A stretch of 64,000 nucleotides of DNA from Paraburkholderia antibiotica (GTDB lineage Bacteria > Pseudomonadota > Gammaproteobacteria > Burkholderiales > Burkholderiaceae). Of the stretch, positions 10,057 through 21,316 are shown in pieces (positions within the stretch are counted from its first letter, which is position 1; each line of letters starts with the position of its first letter). The stretch lies in the NCBI RefSeq assembly GCF_012927125.1, contig NZ_JABBFZ010000001.1, forward strand, positions 744,001 through 808,000, given 5' to 3'. Below the pieces are notes generated by a model that saw only the letters and a list, made by a program, of their open reading frames with translations, was not told the origin of the DNA and did no database searches. The position numbers were made by a program, and so were the translations under genes.

Positions 10057-10962
10057 ATGAACAGAATCATCGCGCTCGTCGTCGCCATCGTTATCGTGCT
10101 GTTCGCGGCATCGTCGATGGTATTCGTCGTCGATCAACGCCATATGGCGGTCTTGTCCGCGCGCGGCGACGCCACGCCCACGCTACTCGGCCCCGGTCTG
10201 CACGTGAAGCTGCCGCCGCCGCTGCAAACGGTCACGCTGGTCGACAATCGCATCCAGTCGCTCGACGCACCGGACGAAGACCATTACGTCACGTCCGATA
10301 AAACCGATCTGCTGGTCAACCCGGTCATCAAGTTCCGTGTAACCGATCCGCTGAAGCTGATTGCCGAAACGAAGGGCGACGTGCAGAGCTTGCCGGATCG
10401 GCTCGCGCTGCTGTCACGCGGCGCGCTCGGCGATGCGTTCGGCAAGTTCACGCTGTCGGATGCGCTCGCCAAACAGCCGGCGCTTGCCGAAGAAGCGCGT
10501 CGCGCGATGGATCAAGGCGCGGCGTCGCTCGGCGTGTCGGTGGTGGACGTGCAGTTGACGCGCGTCGATTTGCCGGCGTCGGCAACTGATGGCGTCTTCA
10601 AGCGCATGATCGCCGCGCGCGATCAGGCCGCTGCCGACGAGCGCGCGAAGGGCACCGCGGAAGCGGATCAGATTCGTGCCGACGCGCTTGCGAAGCAGCA
10701 GGCGGTGCTCGCCGACGGCCTCGCGCAGGCGCAGGGCATTCGCGGCGAAGGCGATGCGAAGGCCGCGGAAATCGCCGCCGAAGCGTTCGGCAAGGACCCG
10801 CAGTTCTATCAGTTTTATCTCAGCATGCAGGCGTACCGGAAGACCTTCAAGCCGGGCGATCTGATCGTGGTCGACTCGAACAGCGAGTTCTTCCGCTTCA
10901 TGCGTAGCCCGACCGGTGGCGCCGCCCCGGACGCTCCCGCGACGACTCCGCGCAAACGCTGA
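10057..10962 (+). CDS. hflC: FtsH protease modulator HflC
   Basis: Partner of HflK in the complex that modulates FtsH at the inner membrane. The 301-residue protein has an N-terminal membrane anchor (residues about 3-22), the SPFH domain, and the family stretch DPQFYQFYLSMQAYRKTFK followed by DLIVVDSNSEFFRFM near the C-terminus. A good ribosome site (aaggagcg) precedes the ATG. Its short distance from hflK and the following DUF2065 gene suggests one operon. Confidence 0.95.
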   Translation: MNRIIALVVAIVIVLFAASSMVFVVDQRHMAVLSARGDATPTLLGPGLHVKLPPPLQTVTLVDNRIQSLDAPDEDHYVTSDKTDLLVNPVIKFRVTDPLKLIAETKGDVQSLPDRLALLSRGALGDAFGKFTLSDALAKQPALAEEARRAMDQGAASLGVSVVDVQLTRVDLPASATDGVFKRMIAARDQAAADERAKGTAEADQIRADALAKQQAVLADGLAQAQGIRGEGDAKAAEIAAEAFGKDPQFYQFYLSMQAYRKTFKPGDLIVVDSNSEFFRFMRSPTGGAAPDAPATTPRKR

Positions 10963-11005
10963 TTACCGAAGGCCGCGGCATCCGCATCGCGGCCGCTTCA
11001 CTCGC

Positions 11006-11197
11006 ATGGACATAGCTGGCTCGTTACTGCTCGCGATCGCCTTGATGCTGATTATCGAGGGGATGTTTCCCTTCGTTTTTCCGAGCGCCTGGCGCGACAC
11101 GTTCCGTAAAATAGCGGAGCGGCCGCCGCATCATATTCGCGTCGGCGGACTCATCGTGATGTTGCTCGGGCTGGTTTTGCTGTTTATCGCGACCTGA
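11006..11197 (+). CDS. Small membrane protein, DUF2065 (YjeT-like)
   Basis: A 63-residue protein with two predicted membrane helices (about residues 5-21 and 45-62) joined by a basic loop (SAWRDTFRKIAERPPHHIR). The pattern IEGMFPFVFPSAWR is characteristic of DUF2065, whose members commonly follow hflC in proteobacteria. The role is unknown; association with the HflKC/FtsH system is suggested only by position. The ATG at 11006 gives the family length; the frame upstream is not conserved. The 293 bases after it (11198-11490) hold no gene I can support. Confidence 0.85.
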   Translation: MDIAGSLLLAIALMLIIEGMFPFVFPSAWRDTFRKIAERPPHHIRVGGLIVMLLGLVLLFIAT

Positions 11198-11490
11198 AGA
11201 GGCGAGGGTTTCGCGTGCTCTGACGCTCGGCTCTCACGAACACCGCGCCAGCGCCGCGAAACGGGGCCCGTAGTCGCGGGTTTCGTTCGCTTGCATAAGG
11301 CGCTGGCCTGGCAGGCGAGGCACCGCCTGCCGTATGCAGCATGCCGCGCGTCATGCACGAGTCGCGAGGAGAGTGTCGCCGGACCGCCCGGACCGCCCGA
11401 ACGACCTGCCGGAATCAAGTCGCTGCACGCCATTCACACTCATTCATCGGCGCTTCAAGACGCCGTGCTCAACGCCGTAGGACTGTATCG

Positions 11491-12642
11491 ATGTCGACCT
11501 GGTTGCTTCCCGAGAATATTGCCGACGTGCTGCCGTCGGAGGCCCGCAAGATCGAAGAATTGCGGCGTCATTTGCTGGACCGTTTCCGCTCGTACGGCTA
11601 CGAGATGGTGATGCCGCCGCTGCTCGAGTACCTCGAGTCGCTGCTGACGGGCGGCGGCCAGGACCTGAATCTGCGCACCTTCAAGCTCGTCGATCAGCTG
11701 TCGGGCCGCACGCTCGGTCTGCGCGCCGACATCACGCCGCAGGTCGCGCGTATCGACGCGCATCTGCTGAACCGCCAGGGCGTCACGCGTCTGTGCTACG
11801 CGGGCAACGTCGCGCATACGCGGCCGCGCGGCCTGCACGCGACGCGTGAGCAGATCCAGATCGGCGCGGAAATCTATGGCCACGCGGGCCTCGAAGCGGA
11901 TCTCGAAATCCAGCAGCTGATGCTCGACGCGCTGCGTCTGGCCGGTCTCGGCAAGGTGCGCCTCGACCTGTGCCACGCGGGCGTGCTGGCTGCGCTGATC
12001 GAGGCCGAGCCGGCCGCCGAACAGCTCGGTCAGGCGTTGTATGACGCGCTCGCCGGCAAGGACGTGCCGCGTCTCGTCGAGCTGACCGCGCAACTGTCGC
12101 CGGTGATTCGCGATGCACTGCGCGCGCTGCCCGCCTTGTACGGCGATGCCTCGGTGCTCGAAGAGGCGCGCGCGCGTTTGCCGAACTCGCCGGCCATTGC
12201 CCGCGCGCTCGACGACCTCGCGTTCCTCGCGAGCCAGGTCGACGGCGCGGAAGTGATGATCGACCTCGCCGATCTGCGTGGCTACGCGTACCACAGCGGC
12301 GTGATGTTCTCCGCCTATGTGGACGGTGTGCCGAACGCGGTCGCGCGTGGCGGTCGTTACGACCACGTCGGCCAGGCTTATGGCCGGGCTCGCGCGGCAA
12401 CCGGTTTTTCGCTCGATCTGCGCGAAGTCGCGCGGATTTCGCCGATCGAAGCGCGCAGCAGCGCAATTCTCGCGCCGTGGCGGCACGACGACTCGCTGCG
12501 AGTCGCGGTCGCGGCGCTGCGCGATGCCGGCGAAGTGGTAATCCAGGCGCTGCCCGGTCACAAGCACGATCTCGACGAATTCGCGTTCGACCGTGTGCTG
12601 GTCGAGCGCAATGGCGCATGGGTGGTCGAACCGCGCGCCTGA
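11491..12642 (+). CDS. hisZ: ATP phosphoribosyltransferase regulatory subunit HisZ
   Basis: HisZ is a histidyl-tRNA-synthetase paralogue that lost aminoacylation and activates the short form of HisG, the first enzyme of histidine synthesis. The 383-residue protein shows class II synthetase-fold pieces ([47 protein letters not shown]). It lacks the HisRS motif-2 block seen in the hisS copy of this window and lacks an anticodon-binding domain. ATG 11491 gives the family N-terminus [15 protein letters not shown]; a frame from 11341 is open but not conserved. A 220-base gap separates it from purA. Confidence 0.94.
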   Translation: MSTWLLPENIADVLPSEARKIEELRRHLLDRFRSYGYEMVMPPLLEYLESLLTGGGQDLNLRTFKLVDQLSGRTLGLRADITPQVARIDAHLLNRQGVTRLCYAGNVAHTRPRGLHATREQIQIGAEIYGHAGLEADLEIQQLMLDALRLAGLGKVRLDLCHAGVLAALIEAEPAAEQLGQALYDALAGKDVPRLVELTAQLSPVIRDALRALPALYGDASVLEEARARLPNSPAIARALDDLAFLASQVDGAEVMIDLADLRGYAYHSGVMFSAYVDGVPNAVARGGRYDHVGQAYGRARAATGFSLDLREVARISPIEARSSAILAPWRHDDSLRVAVAALRDAGEVVIQALPGHKHDLDEFAFDRVLVERNGAWVVEPRA

Positions 12643-12832
12643 GCGCGCGTTCCGATAAAGCCCGTCCGGGGTACCTTCCCGTGCGTTAGCCACAGGGCGG
12701 CCAGACGGCCGCCGGAAACGGGCGCGGTCATGCCGACAGCGGCGCCCGCGCAACCTTCGCAATACTCAACATAACGTGCATGCCGTTGAGCGGAAACGGA
12801 AAAAATCCGGAAGCTTCCGCGAACATAGGTAG

Positions 12833-14209
<1,377 letters not shown>

Positions 14210-14212
14210 GCG

Positions 14213-14803
14213 ATGCAAGGTGTACCGATGATCGCGATGAAAGATCCGCGTAACGACGACAAGAACCTGTGGGTCGGCTGGGAGGAATATCACCGGCTGA
14301 TCGAATTGCTGGCGCTTGCCGTGCACGAATCGGACTGGAAGTTCGACCAGATTCTGTGTCTCGCGCGCGGCGGTCTGCGCGTGGGCGACCAGCTGTCGCG
14401 CATCTACGATCTGCCGCTGGCGATTCTCGCCACGAGTTCGTATCGCGAGGCGGCCGGCACGGAGCAGGGCGAACTCGACATCGCGCAATACATCACGATG
14501 ACGCGCGGCGAACTGCACGGCAACGTGCTGCTCGTCGACGACCTCGTCGATTCGGGCGTCACGCTCGCGCGCGTGCAACAGCATCTGAAGGAGCGCTATC
14601 CGGCCATTACCGCGGTGCGCTCGGCGGTGCTCTGGTACAAGGGCTGCTCGAAGGTGAAGCCGGACTACCACGTGCAGTATCTGCCGACGAATCCGTGGAT
14701 TCATCAGCCGTTCGAGGAATGGGACACGGTGCGTCCGCATAACCTCGGCGCGTGGATCAAGCGCGGCATCGCGCAGGCCGAGGAGTCGGCCGGCAACAAG
14801 TGA
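14213..14803 (+). CDS. Phosphoribosyltransferase (purine salvage type)
   Basis: A 196-residue type I phosphoribosyltransferase. The PRPP-binding signature VLLVDDLVDSGVTLARV lies near residue 106, and the flexible-loop region (ILCLARGGLRVGDQLSRIYD) comes earlier. It resembles hypoxanthine/guanine or xanthine phosphoribosyltransferases, but the substrate cannot be read from sequence. Linkage to purA, with only three bases between them, supports a role in purine nucleotide balance. In-frame ATGs at 14213, 14228 and 14237 are all possible starts. A clear terminator follows at 14893. Confidence 0.88.
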   Translation: MQGVPMIAMKDPRNDDKNLWVGWEEYHRLIELLALAVHESDWKFDQILCLARGGLRVGDQLSRIYDLPLAILATSSYREAAGTEQGELDIAQYITMTRGELHGNVLLVDDLVDSGVTLARVQQHLKERYPAITAVRSAVLWYKGCSKVKPDYHVQYLPTNPWIHQPFEEWDTVRPHNLGAWIKRGIAQAEESAGNK

Positions 14804-14892
14804 TGCGTGCTCGCCTGCCGGGGGACGGCTGTTTCGCCTGACCTTCCCGCGGCCGGCCGCTTGCACCGCCCTGGCTGAAATGCCGTATCCGC

Positions 14893-14922
14893 AAAACGGA
14901 GCCCTATGGGCTCCGTTTTTTT
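14893..14922 (+). terminator. Rho-independent terminator after purA-phosphoribosyltransferase
   Basis: A perfect 9-bp stem (acggagccc / gggctccgt) with the three-base loop TAT is followed by seven T residues, about 90 bases after the phosphoribosyltransferase stop. Confidence 0.92.
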
Positions 14923-15157
14923 ATGCGCGCGCCACATCCGGCATCGCGTCTCGCGCACGTTACCCGCCATCCGCGACCGACCGTCCGGTCGCCGCCGTCC
15001 GTCGCGACGGTTCCCGGCTTGGGCAGACGCGGTCATATCGCAGTGCTACACTTCGCGGACATCCACGTAGCGTATCAACAACAGGCTGGGTGGCGTCAGG
15101 TGGGCGGTTTAGAATAGCGGTCGTTTTTTCCGCCCGGGAACGGACTCCCTTGCGTCT

Positions 15158-17044
15158 ATGACAGATAACAATCACGCACATAAACAGCCGCTGCCTTCCC
15201 TTGCGATCGCCGCAATCGGAGTGGTATTCGGCGACATCGGCACGAGCCCGTTGTACTCGCTCAAAGAGGCTTTCAGCCCGTCGCATGGCATTCCGTTGAC
15301 CGATCAATCGATTCTCGGCGTGATCTCGCTGCTGTTCTGGGCGATCATGATCGTGGTCGGCGTGAAGTACGTGCTGTTCGTGATGCGCGCCGACAACAAC
15401 GGCGAAGGCGGCGTGCTTGCGCTGATGGCGCTGGCGTTGCGCTCGGTCGATCAGAAATCGAAAATGGCCGGCCTGCTGATGATGCTGGGCATCTTCGGCG
15501 CCTGCATGTTCTATGGCGACGCGGTGATCACGCCGGCGATCTCGGTGATTTCGGCGGTCGAAGGTCTGGAGATCGCCGCGCCGCATCTGTCGCATCTGGT
15601 ACTGCCGCTGACCATCGTGATCCTGATCGCGCTGTTCTGGATTCAACGTCACGGCACGGCGATGGTCGGCCGCCTGTTCGGTCCGATCATGGTGGTGTGG
15701 TTTCTCGTGCTCGCCGTGCTCGGCTTGTGGCACATCGTGCAATCGCCGAGCGTGATTCGCGCGCTCAATCCGTACTACGCCTATACGTTCATGGCCGCGC
15801 ACGTGCTGCAGGCCTACGTGGTGCTCGGCTCGGTCGTGCTGGTGCTGACCGGCGCCGAGGCGCTGTACGCGGACATGGGCCACTTCGGCGCGAAGCCGAT
15901 CCGTATGGCGTGGTACGTGCTCGTGATGCCGTCGCTGGTGCTGAACTACTTCGGCCAGGGCGCGCTGCTGATGCACGACTCGAAGGCGATCGAAAATCCG
16001 TTCTTCCTGCTCGCGCCGGACTGGGCGCTGTTGCCGCTCGTCGTGCTGTCGACGGTGGCGACCGTGATCGCATCGCAGGCGGTGATTTCGGGCGCGTACT
16101 CGCTGACGAGCCAGGCGATCCAGCTCGGCTACGTGCCGCGCATGAAGGTCCTGCACACGTCGGAACTGGCGATCGGGCAGATCTATGTGCCGGTCGTGAA
16201 CTGGATGCTGCTGTTCATCATCCTGTGCATCGCGATCGCGTTCAAGAGCTCGGATAATCTGGCCGCCGCATACGGTATCGCGGTGACGGCGACGATGGTG
16301 ATCACGACGATTCTCGCCTGCGTCGTGATGGTGAACGTGTGGAAGTGGAACAAGTTCCTGGTCGCGCTGATCATCGGCGTGTTCCTCGTCGTCGACCTCG
16401 GGTTCTTCGGCGCGAACCTGCTGAAGGTCGAGGAAGGCGGCTGGCTGCCGCTGTGTATCGGCGCGCTGCTGTTCTTCCTGCTGATGACGTGGTTCAAGGG
16501 CAGGATGATCGTCAAGGAGCGCACGGCCGCCGACGGTATCCCGTTGATGCCGTTCCTGCAGGGCTTGCTCGCGCATCCGCCGCATCGCGTGTCGGGCACC
16601 GCGATCTATCTGACCGGCAGCGACACGCTCGTGCCGGTGAGCCTGCTGCACAACCTCAAGCACAACAAGGTGCTGCATGAGCGCACGATCTTCCTGACCT
16701 TCATCACGCGCGATATCCCGTACGTGAACGACGCCGAGCGCGTGACGGTCAAGGACATGGACGGCGGCCTGTATCTGGTGAAGGCGGCCTACGGTTTCAA
16801 CGAGACGCCGGATGTGAAGGCGGTGCTGCTCGACGTCGGCCGCACGCACGACATGACTTTCGAGATGATGGACACGTCGTTCTTCCTCGCGCGCGAAACG
16901 GTGGTGCCGACGCAGTTGCCGGGCATGTCGGTGTGGCGCGAGCGCGTGTTTGCGTGGATGCATCAGAACGCCGCGAAGCCGACGGACTTCTTCAGTATTC
17001 CCGCCAACCGGGTCGTGGAGCTGGGGACCAAGATCGAGATCTGA
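15158..17044 (+). CDS. kup: Low-affinity potassium transporter Kup
   Basis: Kup/KUP-family secondary transporter for potassium uptake in the inner membrane. The 628-residue protein opens with the family signature [21 protein letters not shown]. About twelve hydrophobic helices follow, including [19 protein letters not shown] and [15 protein letters not shown], then a hydrophilic cytoplasmic C-terminal region of about 170 residues. A TAGAAT hexamer about 45 bases upstream may be a -10 box, but the promoter is not certain. A strong terminator separates it from the convergent tex gene. Confidence 0.96.
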   Translation: MTDNNHAHKQPLPSLAIAAIGVVFGDIGTSPLYSLKEAFSPSHGIPLTDQSILGVISLLFWAIMIVVGVKYVLFVMRADNNGEGGVLALMALALRSVDQKSKMAGLLMMLGIFGACMFYGDAVITPAISVISAVEGLEIAAPHLSHLVLPLTIVILIALFWIQRHGTAMVGRLFGPIMVVWFLVLAVLGLWHIVQSPSVIRALNPYYAYTFMAAHVLQAYVVLGSVVLVLTGAEALYADMGHFGAKPIRMAWYVLVMPSLVLNYFGQGALLMHDSKAIENPFFLLAPDWALLPLVVLSTVATVIASQAVISGAYSLTSQAIQLGYVPRMKVLHTSELAIGQIYVPVVNWMLLFIILCIAIAFKSSDNLAAAYGIAVTATMVITTILACVVMVNVWKWNKFLVALIIGVFLVVDLGFFGANLLKVEEGGWLPLCIGALLFFLLMTWFKGRMIVKERTAADGIPLMPFLQGLLAHPPHRVSGTAIYLTGSDTLVPVSLLHNLKHNKVLHERTIFLTFITRDIPYVNDAERVTVKDMDGGLYLVKAAYGFNETPDVKAVLLDVGRTHDMTFEMMDTSFFLARETVVPTQLPGMSVWRERVFAWMHQNAAKPTDFFSIPANRVVELGTKIEI

Positions 17045-17085
17045 CGCGTTATTTTCCGCGCCTGGCGCGCGGGGAGTACAAACAA

Positions 17086-17114
17086 AAAGCCCACGCATTG
17101 CGTGGGCTTTTTTT
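17086..17114. terminator. Bidirectional-looking terminator between kup and tex
   Basis: The stem aaagcccacgc / gcgtgggcttt has a three-base loop, flanked by an A-run on the left and a T-run on the right. It can end kup transcripts on the plus strand and tex transcripts on the minus strand. Confidence 0.92.
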
Positions 17115-17235
17115 ATGCCTCGGTGAACGAGGCGTGGGCGATGAGTGAGCAGTAAATGAGCGATCTCTCACACCACACACTCAAGCACAGACCGGCACAC
17201 CTGCAAACGAGGTGGACCGATCCGCGACCGCTTCC

Positions 17236-19587
17236 TTACTTCTGCTTGAGCTTCGCAAACGCGGCCGCCATCGCGCCAGCCGGCTCCGCGTCGCGCGAGC
17301 GCTGCGGCGCACCGCGTCCGCCGCCACGATTGAAGTTGCCGCCCGAGCCGCCGCGATCCTGCTGTGCGCCACCGCCGCTGCGCGGGGCTGTCGCGCCGGG
17401 TTCGTCGTCGAGACGCATCGTCAGCGCAATCCGCTGGCGCTTCACGTCGACTTCGAGCACCTTGACCTTGACGATCTGACCGGCCTTCACGACTTCATGC
17501 GGGTCCTTGATGAACTTCGTCGACATCGCCGACACGTGCACGAGGCCATCCTGATGCACGCCGACATCGATGAACGCGCCGAACGCCGCGACGTTCGTCA
17601 CGACGCCTTCGAGCAGCATGCCCGGGATCAGGTCGCTGACCTTCTCGACGCCCTCGCGGAACGTCGCGGTCTTGAACTCGGGGCGCGGATCGCGGCCCGG
17701 CTTTTCGAGTTCGACCAGAATGTCGCGCACCGTCGGCAGACCGAAACGTTCGTCGACGAATTCGGTCGGCGACAACCCGCGCAACGCGTCGCGATTGCCG
17801 AGCACTTCGCCGACCTGCCTGCTGATCTTCGCGAGAATGCGCTCGACGACCGGATACGCTTCCGGGTGCACCGACGAACGGTCGAGCGGATTCTCGCCGT
17901 TGTTGATACGCAGGAAGCCGGCCGCCTGTTCGAAGGTCTTGTCGCCGAGACGCGGCACCTTGCGCAGATGCTCGCGCGACGGGAACGGACCGTTCGCATC
18001 GCGATAGTCGACGATGTTGCGCGCGAGCGTCGCGTTCAGGCCGGACACGCGCGCAAGCAGCGCGACCGACGCGGTGTTCGCATCCACGCCGACCGCGTTC
18101 ACGCAGTCTTCGACGACCGCGTCGAGCGAACGCGCGAGTTCGCGCTGGTTCACGTCGTGCTGATACTGGCCGACGCCGATCGCTTTCGGCTCGATCTTCA
18201 CCAGCTCCGCGAGCGGGTCCTGCAGACGTCGCGCGATCGACACCGCGCCGCGCAGCGACACGTCCATGTCGGGGAATTCCTTCGCCGCGAGTTCGGACGC
18301 CGAGTACACCGATGCGCCCGCTTCGGACACGACGATCTTCTGCAGCTTCAGCTCCGGATGACGGGCAATCAGCTCGCTCGCGAGCTTGTCCGTCTCACGC
18401 GACGCGGTGCCGTTGCCGATACTGATCAGCTCGGCTTGCGTTTGCGCGGCGATGCGCGCGAGCTTCGCGAGCGAGCCGTCCCAGTCGCGGCGCGGCTCGT
18501 GCGGATAGATCACGTCGGTGGCGAGCACCTTGCCGGTGCGATCGACCACCGCGACCTTCACGCCCGTGCGCATGCCCGGATCGAGGCCGATCACGGCCTT
18601 CGGACCCGCCGGCGCGGCCAGCAGCAAGTCCTTCAGATTACGCGCGAACACGCGAATCGCTTCGTGCTCGGCTTCGTCGCGCAGGTTCGTGAGCAGTTCG
18701 TTCTCGATGTGCGGCTGCACCTTCACGCGCCAGCACCAGCGGCACACGTCGGAGAGCCACTTGTCGGCGGGGCGGTTCTGATTGGCGATGCCGAAATGCC
18801 GCGCGATCAGCGCTTCGCCCGGATGCGGCACCTGCGCGTCGAGCTCTTCACCGAGACCGAGCTTGATCATCAGCACGCCGGCATTGCGGCCGCGGAAGAG
18901 GGCGAGCGCGCGATGCGACGGCACCGTGCGGATCGTTTCCGCGTAGTCGTAGTAGTCGCGGAATTTCTCTTCTTCCGCGGTTTCCTTGCCTTCCACCACT
19001 TTCGACGACACCACGCCCTGGTTGAACAGGTAATCGCGCAGCTTGCCGAGCAGATCGGCGGTTTCGCCGAACTGTTCGGAGAGGATGTCGCGCGCGCCGT
19101 CGAGCGCGGCTTTCACGTCGGCCACGCCTTTTTCCGCGTCCACGTAGGCGGCGGCTTCGGTTTGCGGGTCGAGCAGCGGATTGCCGAGCAGCGCGTCGGC
19201 GAGCGGCTGCAGGCCGGCCTCACGGGCGATCTGCGCGCGCGTGCGGCGCTTCGGCTTGTACGGCAGATAGAGGTCTTCCAGCACCTGCTTGCTGTCGGCG
19301 CCTTCGATCGCGCCACGCAGTTCGTCGGTGAGCTTGCCCTGTTCGTCGATGCTCGCGATGATCGTCGCGCGCCGGTCTTCCAGCTCGCGCAGATACAGCA
19401 GGCGTTCCTCGAGGTTACGCAGTTGCGTGTCGTCGAGATTGCCGGTCACTTCCTTGCGGTAACGGGCGATAAACGGAACGGTCGCGCCTTCGTCGAGAAG
19501 TTCCACCGCGGCCGCGACCTGGCGCGGCTGGACGGACAGTTCGGTGGCGATGCGCTGGACGATCTTGAGTGCTACGGTTTCCGTCAT
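17236..19587 (-). CDS. tex: Transcription accessory protein Tex
   Basis: Tex is a cytoplasmic nucleic-acid-binding protein of the Tex/Spt6 family linked to transcription. The 783-residue product has the Tex N-terminal helical domain, the YqgF-like nuclease-fold core ([17 protein letters not shown]), helix-hairpin-helix segments and a C-terminal S1 RNA-binding domain ([20 protein letters not shown]). The last 50 residues are an Arg/Gly-rich tail ([15 protein letters not shown]), likely another RNA-contact region. I chose the ATG at 19587 ([17 protein letters not shown]); an in-frame start 17 codons earlier adds non-conserved sequence. Convergent with kup. Confidence 0.95.
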   Translation of the reverse strand: MTETVALKIVQRIATELSVQPRQVAAAVELLDEGATVPFIARYRKEVTGNLDDTQLRNLEERLLYLRELEDRRATIIASIDEQGKLTDELRGAIEGADSKQVLEDLYLPYKPKRRTRAQIAREAGLQPLADALLGNPLLDPQTEAAAYVDAEKGVADVKAALDGARDILSEQFGETADLLGKLRDYLFNQGVVSSKVVEGKETAEEEKFRDYYDYAETIRTVPSHRALALFRGRNAGVLMIKLGLGEELDAQVPHPGEALIARHFGIANQNRPADKWLSDVCRWCWRVKVQPHIENELLTNLRDEAEHEAIRVFARNLKDLLLAAPAGPKAVIGLDPGMRTGVKVAVVDRTGKVLATDVIYPHEPRRDWDGSLAKLARIAAQTQAELISIGNGTASRETDKLASELIARHPELKLQKIVVSEAGASVYSASELAAKEFPDMDVSLRGAVSIARRLQDPLAELVKIEPKAIGVGQYQHDVNQRELARSLDAVVEDCVNAVGVDANTASVALLARVSGLNATLARNIVDYRDANGPFPSREHLRKVPRLGDKTFEQAAGFLRINNGENPLDRSSVHPEAYPVVERILAKISRQVGEVLGNRDALRGLSPTEFVDERFGLPTVRDILVELEKPGRDPRPEFKTATFREGVEKVSDLIPGMLLEGVVTNVAAFGAFIDVGVHQDGLVHVSAMSTKFIKDPHEVVKAGQIVKVKVLEVDVKRQRIALTMRLDDEPGATAPRSGGGAQQDRGGSGGNFNRGGGRGAPQRSRDAEPAGAMAAAFAKLKQK

Positions 19588-19879
19588 AAGGTCTTGGTGT
19601 TCCTGCGGACTCAGTGATGGGCCGCGCGCGGGCGGCAAATCGGGACAGGCCGGGCGTGGGCCGCGACCAGGTTGCTAGAGCGGGGCATTTTGCCATAAAT
19701 GCCAAAGGGCTCAACCGCAGGGTGTTAGAATTTCGGGCATGTTCCGTTGACCCTCTACGACGTTGCCAATCTCCTTGTCCCTCACCCGCCTGGTCTCTTT
19801 TCTGTCGTCAGGTTCGCTGCCGGGTTCGACTCCGGGTTGGTCTTCGCATTTGCCCCGGTTGCCGCTGGTTTCGTCGCGC

Positions 19880-20869
19880 TTGTTCAATTCGTTTCGTTCG
19901 TTCCGTTCATCGCCGTCATGTTTGTCGCTCGGATCGCTCGCCGCGGTGAGCGCCGCGTGCGTGATCGCCGGTGTGGTGGCGATGCCGGCGCCAGCTGCCG
20001 CACAGACGACCACACAAACGGCCGCACAGACCGCGACGTCCGCGCAGGGTACGGCAGCGGTTGCAGCACCCGCTGCGGCAGCATCGGACGCCGCTATCGC
20101 CGACAGCCCGCAAAGCGCGAGCGACACGGCCGCGCTGGACAAATCCTTCGAGGAGCGGCAACAGGCGCTCGACCAGCGCAGCGACGACAACAACTATCAA
20201 TACGCGGTCGCGCAGCACAACTGCTACAGCCGCTTCTTCGTCAATCACTGCCTGAACCGCGCGCGCGATTCGATGCGGACCGTGCAGGCGCAAATCCGCA
20301 AGGAGCAGCTCGCGCTCGACGCCGAACAGCGTGCGCAACGCGCGCGCGAACGCGACGAGCGTACCGCGTTGCGGCGCGCGCAAGCTCAGGCGGAAGCGCC
20401 GCAGCGCGCAGCCGAAGATGCGCGCAACGAGCAGGCGTATCAGGACAAGCAACGTCAGCACGCGATCGATCAGGCGCAGCGCAACGCCGAGGCGCCGCAG
20501 CGCGCGGCCAACGCGCAGGCGTACGAAGACAAGCGGCGCCAGCATGCGCTCGATCAGGCGCAACGTGGCATCACGCCAGCACAGGCAGCGACCAATCAGC
20601 AGGCCTACGACCAGAAGCAGGGCGACTTCCAGCGCAAGCTCGACGAAGCGCATCAGCAGGGCGCACAAAAGGCAGCGGAGCGTCAGCAGAAGCAGGAGAA
20701 TTTCGAGCGCAAGCAGGCTGACGCCGCGCAGCATAAGGCCGACGTCGAGGCGCGCCAGAAGCAGGCCGCCGAGAAAGCCGAGCAGAAGCGTCAGGACGAC
20801 CTGAAGCAGCAGCAACTCGAAGAGCAGCAAAGACAGCAGCAACAGCAGCAACAGCAACAGCAACAGTAG
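19880..20869 (+). CDS. Gln/Arg/Ala-rich exported repeat protein, function unknown
   Basis: I do not recognise a family. A likely signal peptide (LAAVSAACVIAGVVAMPAPAAA) is followed by an Ala/Thr/Gln linker. Next is a short globular patch with two cysteines (AVAQHNCYSRFFVNHCLNRA) about 35 residues after a possible EERQQALDQR helix, then a long highly charged helical region with two near-copies of a 27-residue unit (EAPQRAA...AYQDKQRQHAIDQAQR). It ends in a pure glutamine run. The start is uncertain: no ATG precedes the signal sequence. TTG 19880 gives a basic n-region; TTG 19763 is also in frame. The region is probably coiled coil. A second long frame overlaps it (19747-20721) but lacks any sensible signal or domain. 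Confidence 0.6.
   Translation: MFNSFRSFRSSPSCLSLGSLAAVSAACVIAGVVAMPAPAAAQTTTQTAAQTATSAQGTAAVAAPAAAASDAAIADSPQSASDTAALDKSFEERQQALDQRSDDNNYQYAVAQHNCYSRFFVNHCLNRARDSMRTVQAQIRKEQLALDAEQRAQRARERDERTALRRAQAQAEAPQRAAEDARNEQAYQDKQRQHAIDQAQRNAEAPQRAANAQAYEDKRRQHALDQAQRGITPAQAATNQQAYDQKQGDFQRKLDEAHQQGAQKAAERQQKQENFERKQADAAQHKADVEARQKQAAEKAEQKRQDDLKQQQLEEQQRQQQQQQQQQQQ
20397..20571 (+). repeat. Two near-identical coding repeats of about 27 codons
   Basis: The encoded unit begins APQRAA and ends DQAQR; copy one has AYQDKQRQHAIDQAQR and copy two AYEDKRRQHALDQAQR. The copies are adjacent, and a third, weaker copy (NQQAYDQKQG) follows. This looks like tandem duplication within the gene. Confidence 0.7.
20819..20868 (+). 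repeat. CAG/CAA repeat encoding C-terminal polyglutamine
   Basis: The last 11 codons before the stop are uninterrupted CAG/CAA, after a Gln/Glu-rich lead-in. Such trinucleotide tracts can change length by slippage, and here that would lengthen or shorten the protein tail without a frameshift. Confidence 0.75.
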
Positions 20870-21034
20870 TAAAGGGGCTGTAGGAACTGTGCAGTAAAGT
20901 GAGCCAGTAACCCCCGGTGGTCCGTGGCCGGGGGTGGGCGGCCGTAGTTGCCGTAACGCGTTTTGAGCCGGACAGCAACCTCAGGTATCGGGCTGCGCGC
21001 ACGCGGTCGATGCCGCAGACGAGAGGAGGCGAGC

Positions 21035-21253
21035 ATGCGCGATCGTCATCACGCCATCGACGCGAACACGCTTCGCGACCGCATTCTGCAGCTGGAATCG
21101 GAGCACAGTGGGCTCGACCGGTTGATCGACCGGATCTCGGACGAGCCCGGCATCGACGACTTCGAGTTGCAGCGCCTGAAAAAGCGCAAACTCAAAGTCA
21201 AGGACACCATCATCTTGCTGCAATTGCAGCTCGAACCGGACGCGCGTGCCTGA
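21035..21253 (+). CDS. YdcH-like small protein (DUF465)
   Basis: A 72-residue, highly charged helical protein (TLRDRILQLESEHSGLDRLI ... LQRLKKRKLKVKDTIILLQL). The LKKRKLxxKDxI pattern is characteristic of the DUF465/YdcH family, whose function is not established. The start at ATG 21035 is supported by a near-perfect Shine-Dalgarno (gaggaggcg) six bases upstream. It lies 63 bases before the helicase gene on the same strand. Confidence 0.85.
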   Translation: MRDRHHAIDANTLRDRILQLESEHSGLDRLIDRISDEPGIDDFELQRLKKRKLKVKDTIILLQLQLEPDARA

Positions 21254-21316
21254 GTTCGCGGCCTGGCAGGCGCCGGGCGCGCCGCGCGCGAGCCGGACCT
21301 AGCAGGAACGCTTGCC

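Noticed and set aside
14960..17098. 712-codon minus-strand frame opposite kup
   Set aside because: His/Arg/Gln-rich antisense read of a membrane-protein gene; no ribosome site or motif.
17212..19617. 801-codon plus-strand frame opposite tex
   Set aside because: Antisense of tex with high Arg/His; tex has clear domains on the minus strand.
19747..20721. Alternative plus-strand frame over the Gln-rich protein gene
   Set aside because: No signal sequence, no repeat structure and an Arg/Ala/Gly-skewed composition. The other frame has a signal peptide and repeats.
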